This document shows positions 47,508-57,192 of a stretch of DNA of 64,000 nucleotides, piece after piece. Below the pieces are notes generated by a model. The model searched no databases and had not been told where the DNA came from. It worked only from the letters and a program-made list of their open reading frames with translations. The position numbers and the translations under genes are program-made. Numbering within the stretch: the first letter of the stretch is position 1; every line of letters begins with the position of its first letter. The DNA comes from Plutella xylostella (Eukaryota; Arthropoda; Insecta; Lepidoptera; Plutellidae), in NCBI RefSeq assembly GCF_932276165.1, contig NC_064008.1, positions 5,709,001 through 5,773,000 of the forward strand. The letters are read 5' to 3'.

Positions 47508-47916
47508 TACACTCACGAGAAATGAAAAAGTCCCAGTGGCGATAGCTCCTGAACGGAAAAGACTAGCTTAAAGACGCCGTCGGAAATATTAAAGTACATT
47601 TAACAGCGCATCAAAATATTATTATAACCAACTAAAAACGTAAATTTTGATCAAATTCTATATTAAATGTTTTAAAAAGTTTTGGTAATTTATTTATTTA
47701 TTTATATACACTTTATTGCACACATAAAACAAACTTTATACAGAAGCATTTTAAAACATAGTTAATAATTTGCGCACAAAGGCGGACTTATTGCTAAAAA
47801 GCAATTTCTACCAACCAACCTTTGATTGGTAGTTATCGGATGAATATAATGTAAGCTCTTAAAATAAATTTGGTGTTGACATTTTGCTACTTCGACTTAT
47901 TGATTGCTCGTGAGTA
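47508..47916. mobile_element. MITE copy 2, split by a LINE 3' module
   Basis: It begins TACACTCACGAGAAATG and ends ATTGCTCGTGAGTA. The interior ACCAACTAAAAACGTAAATTTT matches the copy at 46615-46855. A LINE 3' module is inserted at about 47688-47860. The whole lies inside the transposon at 47081-48268. Confidence 0.7.
47688..47860 (-). mobile_element. LINE 3'-end module nested in a MITE
   Basis: On the minus strand: AATCAAAGGTTGGTTGGTAG, TTGCTTTTTAGCAATAAGTC, GTGTGCAATAAAGTG and a terminal (TAAA)n tail at about 47688-47704. It interrupts the second copy of the ACACTCACG MITE, which dates it as younger than that MITE. Confidence 0.65.
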
Positions 47917-48314
47917 TTTACTCTATAGACCTATTAGAGACATATTTTTCATCAAGTTTTGGGGAGCCTACCCTATCTATCTATGGGTATTAAATATAAA
48001 AACCTACTACCTGGTAACTAATCACGTATAGTTTCAAGTGGTCGCATTGCCGCGTGGCACTTGAAAATATACACGATTAGTACGCAGTGGTAACTGCTGC
48101 AGTATATTTTCAAGCCATAACTTTGGCCAAACTTACTTGAAAATATACGCGATTAGTGCGTAATGGCCTTGTATACTTTCAAGTAAATCATGGCACCATT
48201 TCAATTTGAAACTATACGTGAGCAGTCCCACCCTCTGCGTTCTGGCCTTGTATAGTTTCAAAACACGCTGAAATGAGAGCCAAGTTCAATATTTTACTAT
48301 GAATGTCTTGGTTG

Positions 48315-48713
48315 TTGACTACAACGACAAAAGAAGTGAGATCTAAATGAGTGCCAAGTTCAATGGTCAGTCCTGAAATTTATTTATAAGTAACAGTATA
48401 ATATATCATATCTTCTTATAACATAAAATAATGTATTGTAGCCCAAGGCCTGATTTGGTTAGTTTTTATACACCTACCAACGAATTATTATGTTCGAATT
48501 AATAAGAACCGACAAATTCTTGTTGGTTTAACTTGTGAAGGCTTTAAGTAATTCATATATGAAAACTAGCCAAGACAGACCTTAGGCTACAATACATTAT
48601 TTTATGTTATAAGAAGATATGATGTTATACTGTTACTTATAAATAAATTTCAGGACTGACCATTGAACTTGGCACCCATTTAGATCTCACTTCTTTTGTC
48701 GTTGTCAGTCAAT
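48315..48713. repeat. Fold-back element with about 135-bp arms
   Basis: The left arm, about 48315-48450 (GACAAAAGAAGTGAGATCTA ... ATGTATTGTAGCC), and the right arm, about 48578-48713, are reverse complements with few mismatches. The loop is about 127 bp. There is no coding capacity and no clear target duplication. Confidence 0.8.
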
Positions 48714-49420
48714 GTTAAAAGTTAGGTTTTTTGGACATTTATATCTAAATAACCGTTTGAGATATGCTCATGAAATTTAGAACACATATATATCTCGTAA
48801 GTCTCAATATATGTGCCAAATTTCATACGTTTATATTAGATAGTTTTTTATTTATGAGGGGGTCAAAAGTGGCTCGAAATGGTTCGTGTAATATTACACA
48901 CGGTGCGGCTCACCAGTTCTGTTTCTCGAACTTGGCTTGAACCGCTACCGCGTGTCTAGATCTACTTATTTTATTAATAAATACTTAAATACATACATAC
49001 AAAATACTATATTGCATAAAATTTATACACATTAGTATGTTTCCTACAAATCCAATTTTGCTTCCAATTAATTAATGGAATTTCTCCTTTTCCCGTGTGC
49101 TATGAACCCTGCATGCAGATACCTGAAGGAGCGTTTATAGAAGGGCTTCTTTTATTCACTTTAAGAGTTACTGGAAGGAAATAACGGAATAACCAAAAGA
49201 ACAATGATTATTTAACATGTTCCGGGAAAAAAATGGGTTGAACCTATGGTTAAATCGATGTGAGGTAAGAGTCACTTTACTTATACTTTTATGGGTTATC
49301 CTTAGAATACAATCGAGCTGGAGTTATTTAGCAAAATGGTACTTATAAGATTTTCTTATTTTAAGTAAAGTCATCGACCGACGCGAGGGCGGGTTGCTTG
49401 ACTTTGAAAAAAACTATAGA

Positions 49421-50015
49421 AAAACCGGCCAAGTGCGAGTCGGGCTCGCGCACAAAGGGTTCCGTAGCAACAATAACTTAACCAAAATTACAGTTAAATC
49501 AACCTATCTCAAAAACTATAAGAGATACTTTGATCAAACCAAAAATCGTTGAAAGAGTTAATTAGCATGCATCACCTCTATTTTTTTTAGAATTTTATAC
49601 CCCGTAGTTATAAAAATAGAGGGGGGGGGGACATACTTTTTACGACTTTGAGAGCTGATATCTCAAAAACCGTTCACTTTAAGAAAAATGTTTTTTAGAA
49701 AACTTTATATCATTTTAAAAGACCTTTCCATTGATACCCCACACGGGTATGTACATCGAAAAAAAAAATTTCATCCCTCAGTTACATGTATGGGGGGCCC
49801 CACCCCCAATTCTTTTTTTTACTATTTAGTGTCATATTTTTGTAGCGGTTCATACAACACATATTCCCATCAAATTTCATCACTGTAGTACTTATAGTTT
49901 CCGAGTAAATCGGCTGTGACAGACGGACAGACGGACAGACGGACAGACGGACAGACGGACATGACGAAACTATAAGGGTTCCGTTTTTGCCATTTTGGCT
50001 ACGGAACCCTAAAAA
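49421..50015. repeat. Interspersed repeat ACCGGCCAAGTGCGAGTC
   Basis: It starts AAAACCGGCCAAGTGCGAGT with CGGGCTCGCGCACAAAGGGT and ends GCTACGGAACCCTAAAAA. GGGTTCCGTAGC near the start and GCTACGGAACCC at the end are inverted. An (ACAGACGG)n tandem run covers about 49919-49960, and homopolymer G lies near 49620-49630. It is a very common lepidopteran repeat, about 595 bp; I am not certain of its class. Confidence 0.7.
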
Positions 50016-50874
50016 CGCAGTCTAGTGCTACATACCTATAACTTAGTTATATGTGCTACTAGGTAGGTACATATTGAAATTATATGCTTTATAAAAAGCG
50101 GTATCTTTAGCAATAATTTGTTCACATTCGTAGGCTGTGACCAAAAAATATATTATCAACTCCACATTTCATAGAACTGAACATTTCGTGACTTTTAGTG
50201 CTAGCCTACGCATGTGATGACGTCAGTATTCGGAGGCTTTCAAGGATCCCTTTGTTTGAATCCAGCTAGGTAATTTCTATTTTACTGTTCCTACAAAATA
50301 CTTCGCAGAAGCTCTAGAAAACGCAATAACTGCGACTGTGTTAGTTGGTCTTCATTTCGATATGACAGCGGTTAATTCATTGTTTAACTTTTTAGGTAAA
50401 AGCAAAATTAATGCTATGCTAATAACCATAACCCTACCTTATATATATAGTACAACTAAATAGATATAGTACAACTAAACATTTGTTTTTGACTATTTAA
50501 CATCTAACTACATACAACAGTCGTACTTTACTAGCACAGATTACAATTAAGTCACTAAAAATAACGTGAGTAAAAGCAGAAGTCATCCAAGTAAATAGGT
50601 ACAATGGTTATCGAGATGTTTTTACGTGTTTAGCAACATGCGATATTGTAGTGTATGAAAGAAAGTTAAATAACTCTTGCAGTTTATCTGATCATAGTAA
50701 AATGCCGTCACGAAATATACTTAATGATGGGTTGAGGGTTCGGTCTCATAGGACCTGACTAACCTGACTGGGTTACTCTATCTTGGCAAAAAACGAAACA
50801 ACGTGAAGTGATGGGCACTCGGTAGGTTTAATAGGTACATCGTCGTTGTATTTTTTTTTTATCTAGAGCTCGTT
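50016..50874. other. Intergenic DNA, nothing recognised
   Basis: AT-rich; no convincing open frame, exon or repeat structure. Confidence 0.4.
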
Positions 50875-51245
50875 TTGAAACCCCAACGGATAAAGCGGAG
50901 TGTTACAGGTTTAATGTGTCTGTGTATCTGGTTATCTGTCTGTGGTAGCTTAGCTCCCAAACGGGTGAACTGGTTTTCGTTTTATTTTTTTAGGGTGATG
51001 GGTAATGTTAAAGAAAGAAAGAAAGACAGAAAGAAAATAAATTTATTTAGAGCTACACGAATACACCACTTACACAGAACAACAATTTACATATACGCTA
51101 ATAACACAAACACAGGATAGTACACAAAACACAAAACAAAAAAAATGTTACCCCGAGTGTTTTGAGCCATATTTTATCAAAATCGCATTAGCCGTTCAAA
51201 AGTTATGCTAGTTTTAGTGTTGAATACCGGAGGTTTTAAACGCTG
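50875..51245. repeat. Interspersed repeat with GAAA run
   Basis: GTTTAATGTGTCTGTGTATC, TCTGTGGTAGCTTAGCTCCC and AAACGGGTGAAC match the repeat at 45070-45360. A (GAAA)n segment with further sequence, about 51008-51148, seems inserted in the middle, because the family sequence resumes at TACCCCGAGTGTTTTGAGCC. Confidence 0.5.
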
Positions 51246-52198
51246 GTTAGTTTATTTCGTAAGATGTAGTGACCCTTCTGTGGGTTAGATTAGATGGCAT
51301 GGCAGCGTTGCATGCGAGCTAAATTAAATAATTTATTGTCAAATTGTATACTTACTTGCATTACAAAGCTGCACTTATTTTTGAAGCCATTATTCTGACA
51401 ATTTTCTACAACTTTTCTTGCATAATGATTGTGAAAACAGCTTTGTTGTTATAAAGTATATAACTTCAAGAATATTTGTAGAGTAACAAAAAGGGTTTTG
51501 TTAACCCCGGTGGGATGATGACCTTAGACCTGCCTTAGATAGATAGCCAGTAGTGGTTTGATGAGTGTTGTGTATAAAATTATAATATTGATGGAAAGGA
51601 TGGCTGTATAAGTATGATCAAGTTACCCAGTGTGGAAATTCAATTTCAGCATCTACTTTTTATCAAAATTTACGTGTTTTTGTTAATAATATTTCCAATA
51701 ATTACTAAACACTGCCGACTTTTCCCCACAAAATACGCGAAGGCTGACCTCCAAACAGATCCAAAGCCAAACCCGCCAAAATTATCGCGTGTGTACAGCG
51801 AAGATAGTGAACTGGCAATGTCACGGGCCTATGTCCTTGGCTAAATGCCTCTGCTAATGATACACCGTACCCATTTCCACGTCGCTATTTCGGGATATTT
51901 ACGTGTCTTCACTGAAAACACAAAACAGTAACAAATTAAACAATTGCTACGGCAGAAGTCACGCTTCGTTCTAAGAGTAGTGGAAATGATAATAATATAT
52001 GAACTTATGTAGATAAGTCGTAAAAGTTTTAGTGAAACACATGCTTATATGCCAATAATGCCGTATCACAAGACTTATCAAAAACAATCTGGACTAGGGT
52101 TTGTCGATGACCGTTCTGGATGCGCCAATTTTATAAGGCGCCCCGCTCACTGCACAAGTCGATGCGGAGGTGCAGGCGAAGTGACAACTCGATAATTA
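51246..52198. other. Intergenic DNA, nothing recognised
   Basis: AT-rich; no exon or repeat that I can support. Confidence 0.4.
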
Positions 52199-52408
52199 TC
52201 CTAAACTAATCCTAATTAATATTATAAATGCGAAAGTAACTGTGTCTGTCTGTCTGTATGTTACTCTTTCACGCCAAAACTACTTAACAGATTTGAATGA
52301 AATTTGGTATGCAGATGTTCTGGACCCTGAGAACATAGGCTACTTTTTATCGCGGAATTCCCACGGGAAAACTTTTTAAGGCGAAGCGAAGCTCGCGGGA
52401 ACAGCTAG
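52199..52408 (+). mobile_element. Helitron-like element, complete short copy
   Basis: It begins TCCTAAACTAATCCTAATTA and ends GCGGGAACAGCTAG, with A before and T after. The hairpin candidate GCGAAGCGAAGCTCGC lies just before the end. It has only three CTGT units, compared with about 12 in the copy at 36534. Confidence 0.72.
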
Positions 52409-52720
52409 TTGTAAATAAGGCAGTATGCCCGCCGCGTCGTAAAGCCACCTCTAGCAGTCACTCTCGCAGTGGGTGGAGCACCTAACGTACAGTGGAAGCA
52501 TGAGAGAAATAGAAGGAAAGAAGAACAATGAATGATGGATAAAGACGGCCGAGAACAGTGCTACGTCGTCGCTTCACAGATGACCTAACCAACGTTTAAA
52601 ACTCCCGATATTTAAAAAAATATAAACTATTGCTAAGAACGCTCGGAACAAATCTAAAATCGGTTCAGCCGTTTGGGAGCTACGCTACCACGTACAGATA
52701 CACAGACACATTAAACTTAT

Positions 52721-53814
52721 CTCTCTCTCTCTCTCTCAGCCTTCCGTAGTCCACTGTTGGACATAGGCCTCTCCTAACGATCGCCACCCCAAACGGTCAC
52801 CCGCCATCTGCATCCAGCGGCTTCCCGCTACCTTCCGCAGATCATCAGACCAACGGGTTGGGGGGCGACCGACACGCCGTTTGCCGACACGGGGTCTCCA
52901 CTCCAGAACCTTTCTACTCCAGCGGTCGTCGGCTCTGCGGGCTACGTGGCCAGCCCATTGCCATTTCAGCGTGCTAATCCTTTTGGCTATGTCGGTAACT
53001 TTAGTTCTCCTGCGGATTTCTTCATTACGAATCCTATCTCGCAGGGACACGCCTAACATAGCCCTTTCCATAGCACGCTGAGCAACTCTGAGCTTGTGGA
53101 TAAGCCCTTTGGTGAAGCACCACGTCTCGGCTCCGTAAGTCATCACTGGCAACACGCACTGATTGAAAACTTTTGTTTTCAGACACTGAGGTATGTTTTC
53201 AGTGAAGATGTGTCGTAATTTCCCGAACGCTACCCATCCGAGTTGGATTCTACGAGCTACCTCTTTATCGAAGTTGGATTTACCTAATCGGATCACTTGT
53301 CCTAGGTAGGGATACTGATCAACAACTTCGATGGTGACACCTCCTACAGTTACGGGCGATGATGAAACATGTTCGTTCGACATGACCTTTGTCTTGTCCA
53401 TGTTCATTTTCAGCCCAACTTGTTTAGAGGCATCATTGAGGTCTGTGAGCATTTCGCCCAACTCCTCCAGCGTTTCCGCCATAATAACTATGTCATCAGC
53501 AAATCGTAGATGAGAGATATATTCGCCATTGACGTTAATGCCCAGTCTTTTCCACTCTACAAGCTTAAAAACATCTTCCAGTGCACAGGTGAACAGTTTC
53601 GGAGAAATAACATCTCCCTGTCTCACGCCCCTTTGCAACTGGATCGGTTTTGTGCTATGTTCGTGTAATCGAACTGACATTGTGGCAGCATTGTACATAC
53701 ATCTCAACACCTCGATATAGCGATAGTCTATATGGCACCGCTGAAGGGATTGAAGCATCGCCCAGAGCTCAATAGAATCAAAGGCTTTCTCATAGTCCAC
53801 AAACGCTAGACATA
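52721..53814 (-). mobile_element. 5'-truncated RTE LINE with 11-bp target duplication
   Basis: ATTAAACTTAT lies at 52710-52720 and again at 53815-53825. The insert is on the minus strand, ends in a (GA)n simple-repeat tail (CT run at 52721-52737), and is truncated at its 5' end just upstream of RT motif A. All these are marks of target-primed reverse transcription by an RTE-type element. Small 3' fragments of the same family are scattered at 33.4, 38.2, 39.5, 40.4 and 55.0 kb. Confidence 0.93.
52736..53800 (-). CDS. RTE reverse transcriptase, 5'-truncated but open to its stop
   Basis: 354 codons are open. RT motif A is DYEKAFDS, motif B is QRGVRQGDVISPKLF, and motif C is HLRFADDIVIMAE with the FADD catalytic pair. 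Then come the thumb region (YPYLGQVI) and the C-terminal part (STLKWQWAGHVARR, GRPPTRWSDDLRKVAG, WRSLGEAYVQQW). The AP endonuclease and the RT fingers are missing because the copy is truncated, so it has no genuine start and cannot be functional. The absence of internal stops points to a recent insertion. Confidence 0.93.
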   Translation of the reverse strand: MDYEKAFDSIELWAMLQSLQRCHIDYRYIEVLRCMYNAATMSVRLHEHSTKPIQLQRGVRQGDVISPKLFTCALEDVFKLVEWKRLGINVNGEYISHLRFADDIVIMAETLEELGEMLTDLNDASKQVGLKMNMDKTKVMSNEHVSSSPVTVGGVTIEVVDQYPYLGQVIRLGKSNFDKEVARRIQLGWVAFGKLRHIFTENIPQCLKTKVFNQCVLPVMTYGAETWCFTKGLIHKLRVAQRAMERAMLGVSLRDRIRNEEIRRRTKVTDIAKRISTLKWQWAGHVARRADDRWSRKVLEWRPRVGKRRVGRPPTRWSDDLRKVAGSRWMQMAGDRLGWRSLGEAYVQQWTTEG

Positions 53815-53870
53815 ATTAAACTTATAACACCCCTCTTTACTGTCGGGGGTTAAAAAACTATGAGCTTTAC

Positions 53871-54314
53871 TACTGCAACCTTCCCGTCCGCTTAAGGTGT
53901 GCGTTTTTTTCTGTTATTCAAACATTTCGTTTATTATGATTATGACATAATGTTTGAGTTTGCGCCCGGAACTTTCGTATCTGATGCTCGACCCGTGTTT
54001 AGGTAATTATGTGGCGTTGGCTTCCTGCGTTTAGGGCAATTTTGTGATTTGTAAGGTCACCGTTAATATTTTGGATAAATAGTAGGTAAATGTATCTTTA
54101 CGTTTTACTAAGTAAATTTGAATTGGATATGGGTGAGTACATATTTTTTATTTATTTTTATTTTGGCTTCATTCAGTCACAAGATGAAGAATACAAGTTT
54201 ATAGACTTACCTACATAGTATTAAAGACTTGGAGGGCCTATAACTCAAAATGAAATAGATTTTAACTTAGAGAACTATATTCTATATTCCTCGTACACTT
54301 AACCATTTGCATCG
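53871..54314. other. Intergenic DNA, nothing recognised
   Basis: AT-rich; no gene or repeat I can support. Confidence 0.35.
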
Positions 54315-54420
54315 AAATTCCACCCAAAGGTTGTCTGGAAGAAATCGCTTTAAGCGAAAAGACCGCCAGTTGTACATATGTGTTAGATTAAGTTTTTTGT
54401 ATTTTTTTTTTGTTTACAAA
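54315..54420 (+). repeat. LINE 3'-end module
   Basis: CCCAAAGGTTGTCTGGAAGA, ATCGCTTTAAGCGAAAAGAC and CGCCAGTTGTACATATGTG match the modules at 38340, 46858 and 47688, here on the plus strand. Confidence 0.55.
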
Positions 54421-54828
54421 CCAAATATGAAATACCTATCTATCTACATATATGCTAGTAAGCTTTAGCTCGCTGTACCGTATGTAAGTATAAGTAAGCG
54501 CTAAAACGCACTATATTACTTTCTAAAGCCTAATCTATCATTATGAGTGAACCCATGTCGCTCTATATACTAGGCAACCGGTTGTATCGGTGTCTCCAGT
54601 CACTCTAAAGGTGAACCACTCGTCAAATTGCCTGTATGACGAAAATTATATTGACAAGAGTGGCAAAGCTCTAGTAAATGAAAAGAAAAAGGGACTTTTT
54701 CGTGCTAATACTTACTTTTTTTGAAACAGATATCTCCTATGACTTTGATTATTATCAGGAGTATGTTGTAGGAATACTTGTTGTAATATTATAATATCTA
54801 GGTAGTTGCAGTAATAATATCTATAATA

Positions 54829-54985
54829 TCTACCTACTTGCAGTTCCCGTGAGCTTCGCTTCGCCTTAAAAAAGTTTTACCATGGGGAATCCGCTATAAT
54901 AAGTAGCCTATGTGTTAATCGAGGGTATCAGCTAACTCCATACTTACCAAATATCTTTAAAATCGGTTCAGCCGTTTTGACGTGA
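54829..54985 (-). mobile_element. Helitron-like fragment
   Basis: GCAGTTCCCGTGAGCTTCGC, GCCTTAAAAAAGTTTTACC and AAAATCGGTTCAGCCGTTTT follow the minus-strand order of the Helitron-like copies but lack the CTGT part and the TC end. Confidence 0.5.
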
Positions 54986-54994
54986 TAATAGAAA

Positions 54995-55092
54995 CTGTCC
55001 TGAGACATGTAGCCGGTAGTGGCTGGATGAGGACGGCCGAGGACAGAGTGTTGTGGCGCTCCTTGGGAGAGGCCTGTGTCCAGTAGTGGACG
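54995..55092 (+). repeat. RTE 3'-end fragment
   Basis: GGTAGTGGCTGGATGAGGAC, GACAGAGTGTTGTGGCGCTC and GCCTGTGTCCAGTAGTGGAC match the RTE C-terminal codons and 3' end. It sits between a Helitron-like fragment and a SINE head. Confidence 0.65.
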
Positions 55093-55106
55093 ATTTAGAG
55101 GAGACT

Positions 55107-55225
55107 ACCGGATGGTGGTTAATAACCTAGCCGAAGGTCCAGGGTTCGATTCCCGGCCGCGGCAGATATTTGTTTATGGACACATAATATTTCATCTTGG
55201 GTCTTAGGTGCTCAATGTTTGTGCC
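55107..55225 (+). mobile_element. tRNA-derived SINE fragment
   Basis: TACCGGATGGTGGTTAATAA resembles box A, and GGTTCGATTCCCGGC contains box B. The following GGCAGATATTTGTTTATGG matches the body of the SINE at 27061-27315. The copy is cut short. Confidence 0.65.
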
Positions 55226-56233
55226 ATATAACTATGCAAATGTTTTAACTCCTTAAATAAATTCATAAAACAGAAGCTAATTGAATAAATATGGCCAGGA
55301 AGTTTGTCTTTTCGCTGCCATGCTCGGTTGGCTGTGTGAAAGTGGCCCGGCCAGCCATTGTCCAGTAACCCCATAGGTTATGGTGTGCAGCAACTAGAGT
55401 GAAAAATGTCACCTCGATGAACTACGGCTATTGTAGATCGATACTTTCACTAGCCTCGATCGCCTGTTATGTCAATATTGTTAAGGCGAAGCCCTTTAGT
55501 AGTACTAGAAAAATACAGTACAAAAAGGACGGTAAGCTCATAGCTGTCATGTCAGCATGTCAACCTTTGGATGGAAGAGAGTTTAAAATACATAGTTTAT
55601 GAGGTAATATGGAGGCTATTTTACAATGGTGTTACTACTTAAATGCAACAGGTACTACATAATTATGTTGTATTTCAGATTCAGATCAAACTCAAACTCA
55701 AACTCAAAATTTTTTATTCATCGTAAAAATATAAAATTTTCTGATGAACGTCAATTTTTACAAACTACTCTCTCGATATCTATATATATCTCTCTCGATC
55801 TATCGATAATTTTCAACCCTCAGCGGAATAAGATGGCTGTAACATTATATTTGCAAAATATATAGATAGTTTAGTATAAGTTAAGTAGTTAAATTTATTT
55901 TATGTTTGTGTACAAATAAATAAAGAATATAGATTTAATTCTAAATAGTAAATAAAGAGTATTAAATTTTATAAAAAAATGTACTAACAACGTAAATTGT
56001 ATATGCGCCTTAATATATGTTGACATTACATTTCGCGTACAATCAAAATTTAACACGTTTTTTTTCTTCTACGTGCAAAAACACGACGAGTCAAGTGTTA
56101 GCCACAGACAGTCTCGTAAGTAATTATTGACCTCCATCTATTTATTGAAGTGCGAACAAATAAGTAAGTAGGCGCAGTCATAGAGCCTTGTAAGTAGGAT
56201 CGTCTGGCTATATGAGATAGGAGGGTTACTCTA
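55226..56233. other. Intergenic DNA with a short open frame
   Basis: A 67-codon frame at 55399-55602 starts only with GTG and has a TAA shortly before it. I see no domain and do not call it a gene. Short tandem CTCAAA and TATATC/CTCTCGAT repeats lie near 55690-55715 and 55770-55805. Confidence 0.35.
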
Positions 56234-56495
56234 CAGGGTGTTGCAAAATTGGTATACTAAGCCGAAACCTACATGTGCAGCATGGTATATCTAAGCCCGA
56301 ATCTAAAATCAGAATTTGGAAATTCGAGAAAAAAAATTTTTTTTTCATAGTAAAAGTCACGTGACCAACAAAGTTTCTATGGAAAAAAAAATTTTTTTTT
56401 CGCGAATTTTCAAATTCTTATTTCAGTTTCGGGCTTAGATATAATATGCTGCACATGTAGGTTTCGGCTTAGTATACCCTTTTTGCAACACCCTG
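56234..56495. mobile_element. Fold-back MITE, CAGGGTG ends, TA target (copy 2)
   Basis: 262 bp, nearly identical to 37291-37555, with the same CAGGGTGTTGCAAAATTGGT start and inverted end. TA flanks it at 56232-56233 and 56496-56497. Differences from copy 1 are mainly small indels in A/T runs in the centre and a few substitutions. Confidence 0.87.
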
Positions 56496-57192
56496 TATAT
56501 TATCGAAAAACGTACGAACGAGAGCTGTCGTGTAATCCTAATCTCTAATACAACGAGATAGAGTTGTGGCTCGGGCAGCAGAGCTCTGAAACTTATTTTT
56601 CGTCATGTAGTGACCTCCCAGTGCATCAGTGGTATTATACAATTAATATTAATGAAACATCATTGTCTCGGTGTAAAAACATCATCGAATAGAGGGTTTT
56701 TCTTTACTATGCATGCATTTTTTATTTTTTTTATACTCCCACCCACTAACCAAGTCAGTGCGACGCTGTGGTACCCTGTATAGATATCACTTGAGCTTTT
56801 GTATTCTGTCATAAGTAAAATAAGCAGCTAAGTAGGTACTTTATTTATATATTATAGTAAAAAAAAAGTAAAAATTGTTTATTTGCACATAAAACACATA
56901 ATACCTAAGTAAAATTTAAATCTTATTTTACAAAACAAAAAGTATTCTTGCGCACATCTTACATTTAAAATCACAAAATGAACAGGGGCCCCCGAACTAG
57001 GCTTTGCCCGTATCTCGGGGTACCATTAAAATCAAAATCTTATTGAAAGTAACATCAAATGTAGGTATATATATAATGAATATAACATAAAATGTAATAT
57101 TTAATCAGTCTTTTAACTGTAACACATTATAAAAATAGAACAGAACAGAAAATAATAAATTATTGTAATGGACTAACTGCAAATTGCACATC

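Larger units (their letters stand above)
47081..48268. mobile_element. DNA transposon with 33-bp perfect TIRs, 9-bp TSD and palindromic motif arrays
   Basis: 47081-47113 and 48236-48268 are exact inverted repeats, starting GCGTGTTTTGAAACTATACA. TGAAATGAG flanks both sides (47072-47080 and 48269-48277), a perfect 9-bp duplication as made by Mutator-like and some other transposases. Both subterminal regions carry at least eight internal copies of YTTGAAAVTATAC in alternating orientation, several extended to CTTGAAAATATACRCGAT and paired as near-palindromes (for example 47165-47213 and 48136-48183). There is no coding capacity. A MITE (47508-47916) is nested inside. Confidence 0.9.
52640..53870 (-). 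repeat. Interspersed repeat split by an RTE insertion
   Basis: AAATCGGTTCAGCCGTTTGG and GAGCTACGCTACCACG up to 52720 continue after the RTE as AACACCCCTC and TGTCGGGGGTTAAAAAACT at 53826-53870. Together they form one copy of the CCCCCGAC repeat, in the opposite orientation to those at 41518 and 45070. Confidence 0.6.

Noticed and set aside
49919..49960. Regular direct repeats that might suggest a CRISPR array
   Set aside because: They are contiguous (ACAGACGG)n units without spacers, inside a common animal repeat; the DNA is eukaryotic.
55399..55602. 67-codon plus-strand frame
   Set aside because: It has only a GTG start, a stop shortly upstream, no domain and no splice support.
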